Assembly: GCA_018064455.1 (NCBI GenBank)
Contig: JAGHVH010000010.1
Location: 62,001-126,000 of the forward strand
DNA: 64,000 bases
Direction of reading: 5' to 3'
Source of the DNA: Candidatus Limimonas egerieequi
GTDB lineage: Bacteria; Bacillota; Clostridia; Oscillospirales; Acutalibacteraceae
In this document: in pieces, positions 1 through 8,161 of the stretch
How the letters are laid out: each line of letters starts with the position of its first letter
Numbering within the stretch: the first letter of the stretch is position 1
Notes under the pieces: generated by a model
What the model was told of the DNA's origin: nothing
The model's input: the letters and a program-made list of their open reading frames with translations, nothing else
The model's database searches: none
Program-made: the position numbers and the translations under genes

Positions 1-22
1 TTAATGCGAAAGGATAAACACA

Positions 23-763
23 ATGCGAGGAGATTTAAACGATCAGTTCCAACGCGCACAGACCGCTATGGACGACGATAATTCTCAAAAGATAATTATC
101 GGTGTGGCTGCATTTATGGCCTTTGCTTTTATAGCAATGGTTGTTGCTGGAATTGTATTTTTTGTAAAAACTGTTGATAAGTTTGTTGAGGCAGAGCCAG
201 AGACGCATATCAATCGTGAGATTGTAACTCAGATGGACAGGCTCAATGATCAACTCTTTAATGGCGGTACAGGTTCAAGTTTATCAGGGGAGGGTCAATC
301 AACTTCTACCTTCCAATACGGTACTGTTGATGGTACAAGTTACTACAGTGAGCTCTCTGGTATTTCATTTAGAGCACCTTCTGATTGGAACTTTACAAGT
401 TATGCAGAAAACCTTGCTCCAACATCGCCAAAGGATTTGACTGCTTCAAGTGGCAATATGGCATCAAGTGTCATCATTCAGTATGAGAACATGAAGATGT
501 ATGGCTACAAGAGCATCGATGATGCTATTGCCTCTGTTACCAAGATTGCACAGGGTCAAAACAATCAGATTGTTGACAAGAACGCCAAGACAAAATGGGG
601 CGGAAACAAGTTCGAGGGCATTATTTACAAGAAGGAATTTGTTTCAGGCTATCCAACTTACTATGAGGTTGTATGTACCCAAATAGGTGATTATTGCCTC
701 AAGATAACTCTTTCGGCAAGTTCTGATTCTGATCTTTCAGTCCTTAGAAGTTACTTCAATTAA
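23..763 (+). CDS. Membrane-anchored protein of unknown function
   Basis: 246 residues. A short charged cytoplasmic N-terminus is followed by one strong hydrophobic segment at about residues 24-48 and a polar C-terminal domain that would lie outside the cell. The stretch 'GISFRAPSDWNFTS' resembles the start of PsbP-like or related small extracytoplasmic folds, but I do not recognise a specific family. The ATG is preceded by AAAGGA at a suitable distance. The gene is followed by a strong hairpin terminator shared with the convergent gene downstream. Its upstream context lies outside the window. Confidence 0.75.
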   Translation: MRGDLNDQFQRAQTAMDDDNSQKIIIGVAAFMAFAFIAMVVAGIVFFVKTVDKFVEAEPETHINREIVTQMDRLNDQLFNGGTGSSLSGEGQSTSTFQYGTVDGTSYYSELSGISFRAPSDWNFTSYAENLAPTSPKDLTASSGNMASSVIIQYENMKMYGYKSIDDAIASVTKIAQGQNNQIVDKNAKTKWGGNKFEGIIYKKEFVSGYPTYYEVVCTQIGDYCLKITLSASSDSDLSVLRSYFN

Positions 764-767
764 TTGA

Positions 768-804
768 AGACCTCCGAGTGAATTATCACTCGGAGGTCTT
801 TTTT
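768..804. terminator. Bidirectional hairpin terminator
   Basis: Inverted repeat AGACCTCCGAGTGA / TCACTCGGAGGTCT with a short loop and a T-run on the plus side. It sits between two convergent genes and can serve both. Confidence 0.9.
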
Positions 805-1393
805 AATCTTCATCTTTTGATTTCTTTTTCTTTTCCACTGGTTCTTCGCTTTTGAGGCTCTTGAAAATAGTGTCCGCAACGATAATGCCAGAGTTTGAAA
901 GGGCGGTGGCACGAGTTGCGATTATAGCACGACGGGCGCGCTCGTCGTCACTTGAAACGACAGAGATTTCCTTAAGCCTGTCTGCTGCTGCAATAAAGCT
1001 CTGCTCATAAGTCTCGATAAATGTATCAAGTAGCTCATTTATAGGCATAATCTCAAGCATAGACTTGATAAATGTATCGATAACTGGAATAGGAAGTGAC
1101 TGCTTCATAATGCAGATGATAATAAGGTGAGCTATGTGCTCCTTGCCATACTTCTTTTTAACAGGAGCAGGCATATATTCCTTTTTAACATAGTTGTTGA
1201 CCATAGACGATGTAATGATGGAGTCTTCATCTGAGCCTGTCGCTTTATCAAGATTTGCGCGACAGAGGTACTTGTCCATCAAAACAAGTACTTGGTCCAT
1301 ATAGAGGTCAAGTTCAGGAAGGTCGTTCCAACGTGGGAACTTGACGTCTGTAAGATTATCAAATACTGAATTTATATCAAAGTTTTCATTCAT
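803..1393 (-). CDS. Conserved hypothetical protein, DUF1836-like
   Basis: 196 residues from the ATG at 1393. This start is chosen because GGGTGAT sits just upstream; the longer ORF in the track begins at a TTG with no ribosome binding site. The protein is soluble and helical, with 'FPRWNDLPELDLYMDQVLVLMDKYL' near the N-terminus and 'SSMVNNYVKKEYMPAP' further on. That pattern resembles the DUF1836 family of Firmicutes, which has a winged-helix-like segment ('ITSSMVNNYVK') and is thought to be regulatory. No catalytic motif is visible and the C-terminus is lysine-rich. The family call is from memory of the pattern and is moderate. Confidence 0.7.
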   Translation of the reverse strand: MNENFDINSVFDNLTDVKFPRWNDLPELDLYMDQVLVLMDKYLCRANLDKATGSDEDSIITSSMVNNYVKKEYMPAPVKKKYGKEHIAHLIIICIMKQSLPIPVIDTFIKSMLEIMPINELLDTFIETYEQSFIAAADRLKEISVVSSDDERARRAIIATRATALSNSGIIVADTIFKSLKSEEPVEKKKKSKDED

Positions 1394-1465
1394 AAAATCA
1401 CCCAAAGACATTTTAACAGAGTGCAATCTAGTTTTCAATACGAGATTATCTATTTCAAGTGTTTT

Positions 1466-1493
1466 TTGCTTGTTTATGTCATATAAATATAGT
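1466..1493 (+). promoter_or_regulatory. Candidate promoter for the 1538 gene
   Basis: TTGCTT, a 16-base spacer, then TATAGT, lying 45 bases upstream of the chosen start. It is the best match in the divergent intergenic gap. Confidence 0.4.
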
Positions 1494-1537
1494 AAAATGT
1501 ATGTGTTGTTATGCTAAATATAAAGGAGGCATCGGGT

Positions 1538-2344
1538 ATGTCAGAAGACAATAAAGCTTTTGATGTTGAATCAAAGGAACTTATCCCTGTTGAAACAACA
1601 CCAGTCCCAATTGGTCCACAGAAGACCAAAAAAGAAAAACGCGAAGAGAAACGCCGCGTTGGCAAGGTAATGTCAACTGGAGCATTTCTTGCTACATTCC
1701 TTTTACTTTTAATCCCTGGCGTTAATATTTTGCTCATCATACTTTGGGCTATTGGCGCTGCAAAGAATCGCAATAAAGTTAACCTTTCACGTGGCCTTAT
1801 CATTTTCTTCCTTATAGAAGTGCTTTTAACACTCGTAATTTTGGGCGTAGGCTACATAGTTGCTGATCAAAAATCTGATACAGTCCTTAAGTACCTTGAT
1901 AACAAATCAGGTGGTGTAATCTCTTACTTTGAGATTAAGGACTATAAGGATTTCAAAAAACTTTCAAAACTCTCTGATTACCTTGTTGAAAAGGAAAAGC
2001 CAGAGGAGAAAGAGCCGGTTGAGGAAGAAGAGGAAGTTGTAATTCCAAAGACATGCTATGCATACAATCCAGTAGGCATCGAGTCATTGGAGGACTTTGA
2101 AGCACTCTTTGAGGCTCAGTTTGCAGAGCCTTCTGAGGATGTCGATGAGGAAGAGATGGAGCAACCACTCTTTGAACTTTTAGAGGCTGCTAACGTTGAT
2201 GTAGAAAACTCAGAGTACATCTATATCATCCTTGATAACAAAAAAGAATCTAGCGTAATCATGTTTAATAAGGCTGGCCAGTTCCAGTCATTCCCAACAT
2301 CCTCACTTTCAGAGGCTTACGCATATGTAGGAGGTGCTAAATAA
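1538..2344 (+). CDS. Two-span membrane protein with acidic tail, unknown function
   Basis: 268 residues when started at the ATG behind AAGGAGG (1538) rather than the track start. A basic stretch ('KKEKREEKRR') precedes two hydrophobic segments at about residues 47-72 and 85-107, followed by a long, very glutamate-rich region ('EKPEEKEPVEEEEE') and a small C-terminal domain. No family was recognised. The stop overlaps the next start (TAATG), so the two membrane proteins are translationally coupled and probably function together. Confidence 0.75.
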   Translation: MSEDNKAFDVESKELIPVETTPVPIGPQKTKKEKREEKRRVGKVMSTGAFLATFLLLLIPGVNILLIILWAIGAAKNRNKVNLSRGLIIFFLIEVLLTLVILGVGYIVADQKSDTVLKYLDNKSGGVISYFEIKDYKDFKKLSKLSDYLVEKEKPEEKEPVEEEEEVVIPKTCYAYNPVGIESLEDFEALFEAQFAEPSEDVDEEEMEQPLFELLEAANVDVENSEYIYIILDNKKESSVIMFNKAGQFQSFPTSSLSEAYAYVGGAK

Positions 2345-3057
2345 TGGCTAAGAAGAAAACTGAAATTATTAATGAAGAAATAGTTGAAACTCCAGCTGTA
2401 GAGGAAGCACCTAAGAAAAAACGTGGTCGTCCAAGAAAGAATCCAGAACTCTCTAATGAGATAAAGGAAACAGCTGATAAGGTTGTAGAAGAAATAAAAG
2501 AAACAGCCGATGATGTTAAAGAAACTGCACAGGAGGCTGCTGAGGAAACTAAGTCAAAAGCGCAGGTCGCAGATCAAAAGCTTCCTGTGGATGGTTTTGA
2601 TCGTCGCGATAAGTCGGAAGCTTCGGTTGAAGCTGACCAACCTTTGAAAACAAAGGCAGATGTGTTCCAGGAGAAATGGAACTCAGCAAAGGATTTGACT
2701 GAGGAGTTTGAGAAAGAGGATATAGAAAAGAACAGCGCATATGCTGTACTTGGCTATTTTGGTATCCTTGTATTGATTCCAATTATCTTTGCTCCAAATT
2801 CAAAGTACGCTCGTTTCCATGCAAATCAAGCAGTAATTCTTTTCATTATGAATACTGTTTACTTGCTTGTTGCAGCAGGCGTTATCGCATTGCTTGCACT
2901 TGCTGGTAAGGTTGCTGCTATTATTGCAGGTCTTATCTTTGCATTGCTCTCACTTGTAATCTTTGTAATGTGGGCTAAGGGACTTTCAAATGCCGCAAGC
3001 GGCAGGGCAAAGAAACTTCCACTCATAGGTGAATATGAGATCATTGATGTAGATTAA
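2344..3057 (+). CDS. DUF4870/Tic20-like membrane protein with basic N-terminal extension
   Basis: 237 residues. The N-terminus carries an AT-hook-like 'KKKRGRPRKNPE' and a Lys/Glu-rich, likely coiled-coil region (about 30-75). The C-terminal half contains 'KYARFHANQAVILF' and three hydrophobic segments, matching the DUF4870 (Tic20-like) pattern of small membrane proteins in which a membrane helix follows an RFHANQ motif. Its start overlaps the stop of the preceding gene. The AT-hook-like sequence on a membrane protein is unusual; it may simply be a basic cytoplasmic tail. The biochemical role of this family is not established. Confidence 0.8.
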   Translation: MAKKKTEIINEEIVETPAVEEAPKKKRGRPRKNPELSNEIKETADKVVEEIKETADDVKETAQEAAEETKSKAQVADQKLPVDGFDRRDKSEASVEADQPLKTKADVFQEKWNSAKDLTEEFEKEDIEKNSAYAVLGYFGILVLIPIIFAPNSKYARFHANQAVILFIMNTVYLLVAAGVIALLALAGKVAAIIAGLIFALLSLVIFVMWAKGLSNAASGRAKKLPLIGEYEIIDVD

Positions 3058-3067
3058 ATAAAAAAGT

Positions 3068-3103
3068 AACGCACTGTATGGTTTTCATACAGTGCGTTTT
3101 TTT
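3068..3103. terminator. Bidirectional hairpin terminator
   Basis: AACGCACTGTATG / CATACAGTGCGTT with a T-run, between convergent genes. Confidence 0.9.
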
Positions 3104-3632
3104 ATTTCTTAAGTGATCTTATATATTTGAAGGTTTTTTCTTCGCCCTCGTTTGCGAGCATTGTGAGGAGCTCCTCAAGGAGTTTCCTTGTGTTTGGATG
3201 CATGGTCACGCGATAGTCGTGAGCGTTGAAGTAATTAAGTGGAATAGAATCGTTATAATTCTTGCCGTTATATACTTTGCTCGCTGCAACGCGGTCACAG
3301 AACATCTCAATTACATATTTTAAAGGCATCTCAACTGGTTGGATGGTGAGTGTTGCATCATCATTGTCAAACCAGTATTCATAGTGATGTTTACTGCGGC
3401 CTTTGTGGTGCAACCAGGCAGAGGAGTAGCCGCGAGCTTTGCGCTCGGCGACGTTTGGACTCCTCGTGCCCTGGTAATATTTCGCGCCGACAAGGAATTC
3501 GTAAGGTGAATACTTTGAAAGGTCGTGCAGCAACCCCTGCACAGGTATGCCGGCGCGGAAGCAGTTGAACATAACTATGTGTCTGTGCTTTGTAATTGTT
3601 TTAAAGTGTTTCCATGCATTTACTATATACAC
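3102..3632 (-). CDS. DUF5662 family protein
   Basis: 176 residues. The pattern 'HRHIVMFNCFRAG...LLHDLSKYSPYEF...YYQGTRSPN...WLHHKGRSKHHYEYW' is characteristic of DUF5662, a family frequent in Firmicutes and phages. The spaced histidines and aspartates (HDLSKY, HHKGRSKHH) suggest a metal site similar in spirit to HD-domain proteins, but no activity is known. It is a single gene ending at a shared terminator. Confidence 0.8.
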   Translation of the reverse strand: MYIVNAWKHFKTITKHRHIVMFNCFRAGIPVQGLLHDLSKYSPYEFLVGAKYYQGTRSPNVAERKARGYSSAWLHHKGRSKHHYEYWFDNDDATLTIQPVEMPLKYVIEMFCDRVAASKVYNGKNYNDSIPLNYFNAHDYRVTMHPNTRKLLEELLTMLANEGEEKTFKYIRSLKK

Positions 3633-3651
3633 ATTAAAACCTTCTTCTTAA

Positions 3652-4710
3652 TTATCCGTTAGTCTGTGGATTTTGCATATCTATTACTTTGTAGCTTTCG
3701 CCGTTCTTGAGAACGTATACTATCTTATCAAAGTTGTCTGGATATGTTGTATTAGCAAGGATGAGTGTGTGCTTGAATGATACACGGCAGCTATAGAGGC
3801 TGTCAGAGTACTTCATAAGTGAGCCAACCTTCATATCGTCGTTCTTGTAACCGTTGTGGTTTTTAACGAACTGGATGAGGGTGGAGGCAACGTTCTTATA
3901 GAATGGTGTGCTTGTGTCTGTGTACTTTGCAAGTTCACCAAGTGAACCATCCTTTTGCATGTATGCGGCATAAGCAACAGCAGCATTCTGCGCGGTATCT
4001 TGAACAGCCTTTGCTACAGTCTTGTTAATTGTCTGTGCAACGCTGTATGTGCCACCATTTGCTGTAACCTCAACTTCTTTGCCGTTGTCTTTTGCAACGA
4101 CTTCTTGAGCCTCACAGAGCATTCCTTCAAGTGTGATTGTTTGAGGTGGTGTGAGAGTCTTTGCATCAACCTTTGGAAGCTCTGGAAGTTTACCGTCAAC
4201 TCTCAAGTCATCTGCAATTTCATTACCGTTGATTGTTACTTCAGTGTTCTTGTAAACGTTGATAACGATTGTTTTTAAAAGGTTCTTGGATACTTCAATA
4301 CTATCAACATCATAGCCTTTGCCAATCTTGTGCTTCTTGAGGAAGACGTTAAGAACTTTTACATCATCAGCTTTTATGATGTAAGCATCGTCAATTCCTT
4401 CTGGCTTGAGTGAACTGTGAGAAATTGTAATTTTCTTGCCATCGATACTGTCGTGGAGGAGAGAGTAGAAGTGTTCTTCTGTCTCATACTCTGAAAGTTC
4501 GATGTCATAGTCCTTTTTGAGCTTATCGTACTTTCCTGGTTTTACATACTCTGAAATTAATGAATTCACTATAGTTGTTGGCTGTGACTGTTCATATGAG
4601 CGGAGCCAACCAAAGAGAAAAATAGCACCAACAATTAAAGCGATAAAGAAAATGATAATAACAGAGAAGTAAATGGTATAGAATTTAGATCTTTTTTTCT
4701 TAGTACTCAT
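3652..4710 (-). CDS. Membrane-anchored extracytoplasmic protein of unknown function
   Basis: 352 residues. A short basic N-terminus (KKKRSK) and one transmembrane segment at about residues 11-34 are followed by a large polar domain expected outside the cell; there is no cleavage site or lipobox. The gene directly follows the phosphodiester glycosidase-like gene with a gap of two bases, so they form one operon with the glycosyltransferase upstream. That context suggests an envelope glycan role, but the protein itself was not recognised. Confidence 0.75.
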   Translation of the reverse strand: MSTKKKRSKFYTIYFSVIIIFFIALIVGAIFLFGWLRSYEQSQPTTIVNSLISEYVKPGKYDKLKKDYDIELSEYETEEHFYSLLHDSIDGKKITISHSSLKPEGIDDAYIIKADDVKVLNVFLKKHKIGKGYDVDSIEVSKNLLKTIVINVYKNTEVTINGNEIADDLRVDGKLPELPKVDAKTLTPPQTITLEGMLCEAQEVVAKDNGKEVEVTANGGTYSVAQTINKTVAKAVQDTAQNAAVAYAAYMQKDGSLGELAKYTDTSTPFYKNVASTLIQFVKNHNGYKNDDMKVGSLMKYSDSLYSCRVSFKHTLILANTTYPDNFDKIVYVLKNGESYKVIDMQNPQTNG

Positions 4711-4712
4711 AA

Positions 4713-5963
4713 TTATTCTCCTGTTACGATGAAGTATGTTGGTATTCTACGTGGGTTAGTGAATGCTTTGTACTTGTTAACAAGACCTTTTGCTTGATAT
4801 TCATCAAGACCTGACTTGTCGATATTATAGACATCGAAGTAGTTCCTGTAATAGAGCATACTTGATGAGCCACCGTCAAGTGAACCGGCTGCAACAGCAC
4901 CGTATTCAACCATGAGGTCAATCATATCGTTTCTTGTTGCGCCAACGCTATCTGTTGAACGACCGTCAGTAACAATCATAATTACTGTACCGTCCTTGCG
5001 CTGACCAATAGCGGTCTTTTGCGCAATACCAAGGTTGTCGTTTGCGTAGTTGAGTTTAACATCGTCGCCGTCACGCTCGATGATGACGTTGCCTGTCATA
5101 AAGCAGCAACCGTCACGTACGCCGAGCTCTTCTGCTTTTTTCTGTGTTAAACCTTCACGTACAACAAGTTTGTTATCCTTGTCAAAACCGATGAATGTAC
5201 GGTCTGTACCTGATTGCCATACACATTTACCGTCAGAATAGGTGATACCCATTGGGGTAGCACCAGTACCTGATCCGCCTGGATCTGAGAATTCACCAGC
5301 GTTGATAGCGGCTACGCAGTTGTATTTTGCAGCCATGTCAAAGATGCGCATTCCCTCAGTTGCAGTAGCAAAGTTGTCAGATGAAACACCAAGTTTAACA
5401 CGGGATGGGTCCTTGATGAGGAGGATGTATGCTTTGAAGTTTGCTTCCTGACGGAAGATAAGTTTCATACCATCTTTGGCATCAGCCCATTCGTTTTCAG
5501 ACTCGTCAACAACGATGTCGTCAACGCTAACTGTGTCTGTGTCAATTGCCTTTGATGCTGCTTCAATAGCTGCAATCTCATCCTTTGACATAAAGAGTCC
5601 TGGAACCCATTTTGTTGCGCTTGCCTGCTTTGCAGATAATACGCAGATGTTTCTAACTGTTGGGCTTGGACCATAGACAATGATGAGGCAAGCAGTTGCT
5701 ACTGTGATGACTATCATTAATATGAAGGTCAAAATGCAAAGGAAGAAACGTCCGACATAATTTGGCTTTTTTGCCTTTGCGGTTGTAGGCTTTTCCTGCT
5801 TTGGCTTCTTTTGCTTTTTAGGTTTCTCTATTACTGGCTCTTCGTCATAGTCATTTTCATCGTCTGCATAATAAGAAACCTGTTGCTTTTGAGGTACACG
5901 CTTTTCTGGAACGTAGTCATCCTCATCGACGAGATACTTTTGATAATCGTCTAAATTACTCAT
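4713..5963 (-). CDS. Phosphodiester glycosidase (NAGPA-like) family protein
   Basis: 416 residues from the ATG at 5963; the longer track ORF extends back into the upstream gene. An acidic, lysine-rich cytoplasmic region (1-75) is followed by a transmembrane segment (about 78-105) and an extracytoplasmic domain. The C-terminal half shows the family hallmarks 'AINAGEF', 'DGRSTDSVGAT' and 'GSLDGGSSSMLYY', as in NAGPA/exopolysaccharide phosphodiester glycosidase domains (PF09992). Family members remove sugars from phosphodiester-linked glycans. Its start overlaps the end of the GT2-GtrA gene, which supports a joint role in modifying surface polymers such as teichoic acids; that link is inferred. 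Confidence 0.85.
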   Translation of the reverse strand: MSNLDDYQKYLVDEDDYVPEKRVPQKQQVSYYADDENDYDEEPVIEKPKKQKKPKQEKPTTAKAKKPNYVGRFFLCILTFILMIVITVATACLIIVYGPSPTVRNICVLSAKQASATKWVPGLFMSKDEIAAIEAASKAIDTDTVSVDDIVVDESENEWADAKDGMKLIFRQEANFKAYILLIKDPSRVKLGVSSDNFATATEGMRIFDMAAKYNCVAAINAGEFSDPGGSGTGATPMGITYSDGKCVWQSGTDRTFIGFDKDNKLVVREGLTQKKAEELGVRDGCCFMTGNVIIERDGDDVKLNYANDNLGIAQKTAIGQRKDGTVIMIVTDGRSTDSVGATRNDMIDLMVEYGAVAAGSLDGGSSSMLYYRNYFDVYNIDKSGLDEYQAKGLVNKYKAFTNPRRIPTYFIVTGE

Positions 5964-7071
5964 CGTTTTCATCCTCACTATCTTTAATGGAGTCATTGCT
6001 TGCAGGTGCTGATGTGAAAACCCATACGCGCTGAACACGGTAGTTTACAAGGAAGATTATCGCATCGACAATAATCTTGATTAAGGTTTCAATCGCTGCA
6101 AGTTTTGGCAAGAAGTAAACAATCAGTGTTACAAGACTTGCCGAGATACACATCTGTGGAATAGCTAGTGCGTAATACTTAATAAGTGTGTGATCTTTTT
6201 TCTTCTCTTCTGGGTCTTCGTAGTCAAAGACTTTTCGCTTGTTCAAATTGTAATTGAGAAGGGAAGAGAAAAGTCGAGCGATGCCGGTTGCAAGGAAGGT
6301 CATTTGTGTGACTGGTAGGAACGCGAACACTTTGCAGAGCAAGTGGAAGAGCGCTACGTCAACGATAAATGAGATTGCCGAACTTGCAACGTAGGCAAGT
6401 ATAAATTTATAAACGAGGAATGAGTCCTGAACAGTTCTGAAATGGGACGCATGGTTCTCCTCGATATATACGGTTTGAATTGGTACTTCAAGTATCTCAA
6501 CGCCACGCTGCTTAAACTTAAGTAGCATATTTGTCTCGTATTCAAAGCGGTCACCTTCAATTGTGAGGAGGCTTGGAATAAGTGCTGTTGAGAAAGCTCT
6601 AAGGCCTGTTTGAGTATCGGATATCTTGATACCACAGAGCTTGTGGAATACGAAGAGGGTGATGTTGTTACCAATCTTGCTACGAAGTGGAACGTTGTCC
6701 TCTTTGAAGCAACGGGCGCCAAGAACAACGGCGTTCGTGTTATTGCCAAGCGCCTCGACGCACTTCTTTGCGTCCTCTGGCGCATGCTGGCCATCACCAT
6801 CAACTGTTACCATATATTTGATATTTTTAGTTGTTTCCTCAATATACTTAAACGCCGTCTTGAGTGCGGCGCCCTTGCCGAGATTAGTCTCGTGATGAAG
6901 GACAACTGTATCGTTTGCTTTTTCAGGAAAATATTGCTGATGTTCATCGTCGCTGCCGTCATCAACAATGATGAAGGCGCGAAATCCTGCTTCTTTGAGT
7001 CCAGCGATTGTTTCTTTTAAATGTTCGTCTGGATTGAGAGAAGGGATAATAACAACAGTGGATTTTAGCAT
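5956..7071 (-). CDS. GT2-GtrA fusion glycosyltransferase
   Basis: 371 residues from the ATG at 7071, which follows the previous stop by one base; the longer ORF starts with TTG. The N-terminal domain (1-225) is a family 2 glycosyltransferase of the polyprenyl-phosphate sugar type: 'VVIIPSLNPDEHL', 'IIVDDGSDD', 'VTVDGDGQHAPED'. The C-terminal part (about 230-355) has four membrane spans with GtrA features ('LLNYNLNKRKVF', 'NYRVQRVWVF'). Separate GtrB and GtrA proteins make and flip undecaprenyl-phosphate sugars; here both are in one chain. It sits in an operon with a phosphodiester glycosidase, consistent with decoration of a cell-wall polymer and trimming. Confidence 0.88.
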   Translation of the reverse strand: MLKSTVVIIPSLNPDEHLKETIAGLKEAGFRAFIIVDDGSDDEHQQYFPEKANDTVVLHHETNLGKGAALKTAFKYIEETTKNIKYMVTVDGDGQHAPEDAKKCVEALGNNTNAVVLGARCFKEDNVPLRSKIGNNITLFVFHKLCGIKISDTQTGLRAFSTALIPSLLTIEGDRFEYETNMLLKFKQRGVEILEVPIQTVYIEENHASHFRTVQDSFLVYKFILAYVASSAISFIVDVALFHLLCKVFAFLPVTQMTFLATGIARLFSSLLNYNLNKRKVFDYEDPEEKKKDHTLIKYYALAIPQMCISASLVTLIVYFLPKLAAIETLIKIIVDAIIFLVNYRVQRVWVFTSAPASNDSIKDSEDENDE

Positions 7072-7072
7072 A

Positions 7073-7978
7073 CTATTTCTCTTCCTTTTTTCTTTCAAGT
7101 TTTGAGATTACCTTAAGGATTGCTGACCCGAGGGATGTATTAGATACTGGTGGGTCCTCTTTCCAGTTGTGTCTTGTTGGAATCATTAGTTTTGCGAATT
7201 TATTTTCACCATGTGATTTGAGATATGGAATCAAGAATGCCAAGAAAACTAATACACCAAGTGTTGCAACAAGCATATCTTTCATTGTGTCGTAAATGCC
7301 AATATCAAGATATCCATTAATTGGTAACTCCTCCAAAGTACCGTCGGAGTGCTTGATTATTGTGCCAACAATGTCATCAACCTTGATTGGTATATTGCTG
7401 TGCGTATCATCGAGCATTACTGATTGGAAATGATCAACAACGTGGTCCTTTTGCATGTCCTTACCAAGACACTGGTCGGCAAAGAATTCGAAATACTCCC
7501 AAAGCATTCCAAAGAACAGGGTGGATGACACGGTGCTAAAGCAGAGGTATCCAGTTGAGAGTTTAAAGGTCTGATCCTCTTTGTTAAATACATTTACAAG
7601 TGAGAAACAGAAACCTGCGAATAGAAAACCATAGAGTGTGTGAAGCATGGTGTCCCAACCAGGGTATCTCGTGTAGAATGAGAATACTTCACCAAAAATG
7701 TTGGCACCACAAATGAATGCTAAAACAAATGATAAGAAGAGTGGTGGCAACTTAGTATTTGTGAACCTTTCAAAGTAAGGTGGGAGTAGGAACATTATGA
7801 GTGATAGGAAACACTGCCAGATATGTTCGTACTTGTGTGCCACAAATAAATAAATTATGAGAGCAATGATGCCAAGTCGAAGGATGGTATAAAGATAAAA
7901 TGGGACCTTATCCTTGCCATATTGCTCAGTCAACAATTTGTTAAAACCGAGTGCTTTATTCAAACAATACATCTCCAC
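7073..7978 (-). CDS. YjdF/DUF2238-like integral membrane protein
   Basis: Up to 301 residues. Multiple hydrophobic helices with the motifs 'GWDTMLHTLYGFLFAG' and 'FFGMLWEYFEFFADQ' match the DUF2238 (YjdF membrane) family, in which the WD..LH and WE..E residues are conserved. The start is uncertain: the track start is GTG, the ATG two codons on has GGAG immediately against it, and a TTG at 7963 has GGAG at the best spacing. It is the first gene of the minus-strand operon leading into GT2-GtrA. Function of the family is unknown. Confidence 0.78.
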   Translation of the reverse strand: MEMYCLNKALGFNKLLTEQYGKDKVPFYLYTILRLGIIALIIYLFVAHKYEHIWQCFLSLIMFLLPPYFERFTNTKLPPLFLSFVLAFICGANIFGEVFSFYTRYPGWDTMLHTLYGFLFAGFCFSLVNVFNKEDQTFKLSTGYLCFSTVSSTLFFGMLWEYFEFFADQCLGKDMQKDHVVDHFQSVMLDDTHSNIPIKVDDIVGTIIKHSDGTLEELPINGYLDIGIYDTMKDMLVATLGVLVFLAFLIPYLKSHGENKFAKLMIPTRHNWKEDPPVSNTSLGSAILKVISKLERKKEEK

Positions 7979-8118
7979 ATATATTATTAAATACTATAAA
8001 ATTATACTACATATTGTGGTTTAATACAATTACAATAATATTACATTTTACTTAAATATTATCGTCATTTTGCACAGTTTTGTTCATAAAATATTTCATT
8101 TTAAATTATACGTATATA

Positions 8119-8127
8119 TGTTAAAAT
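8119..8127 (+). promoter_or_regulatory. Possible extended -10 element for the lipase-like gene
   Basis: TGTTAAAAT (extended -10 form TGNTAAAAT) lies about 35 bases before the start codon in an AT-rich divergent region. No good -35 box is visible. Confidence 0.35.
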
Positions 8128-8161
8128 ATAAGTGCTTTATTTCATAAAGGGAGGTAATTTT

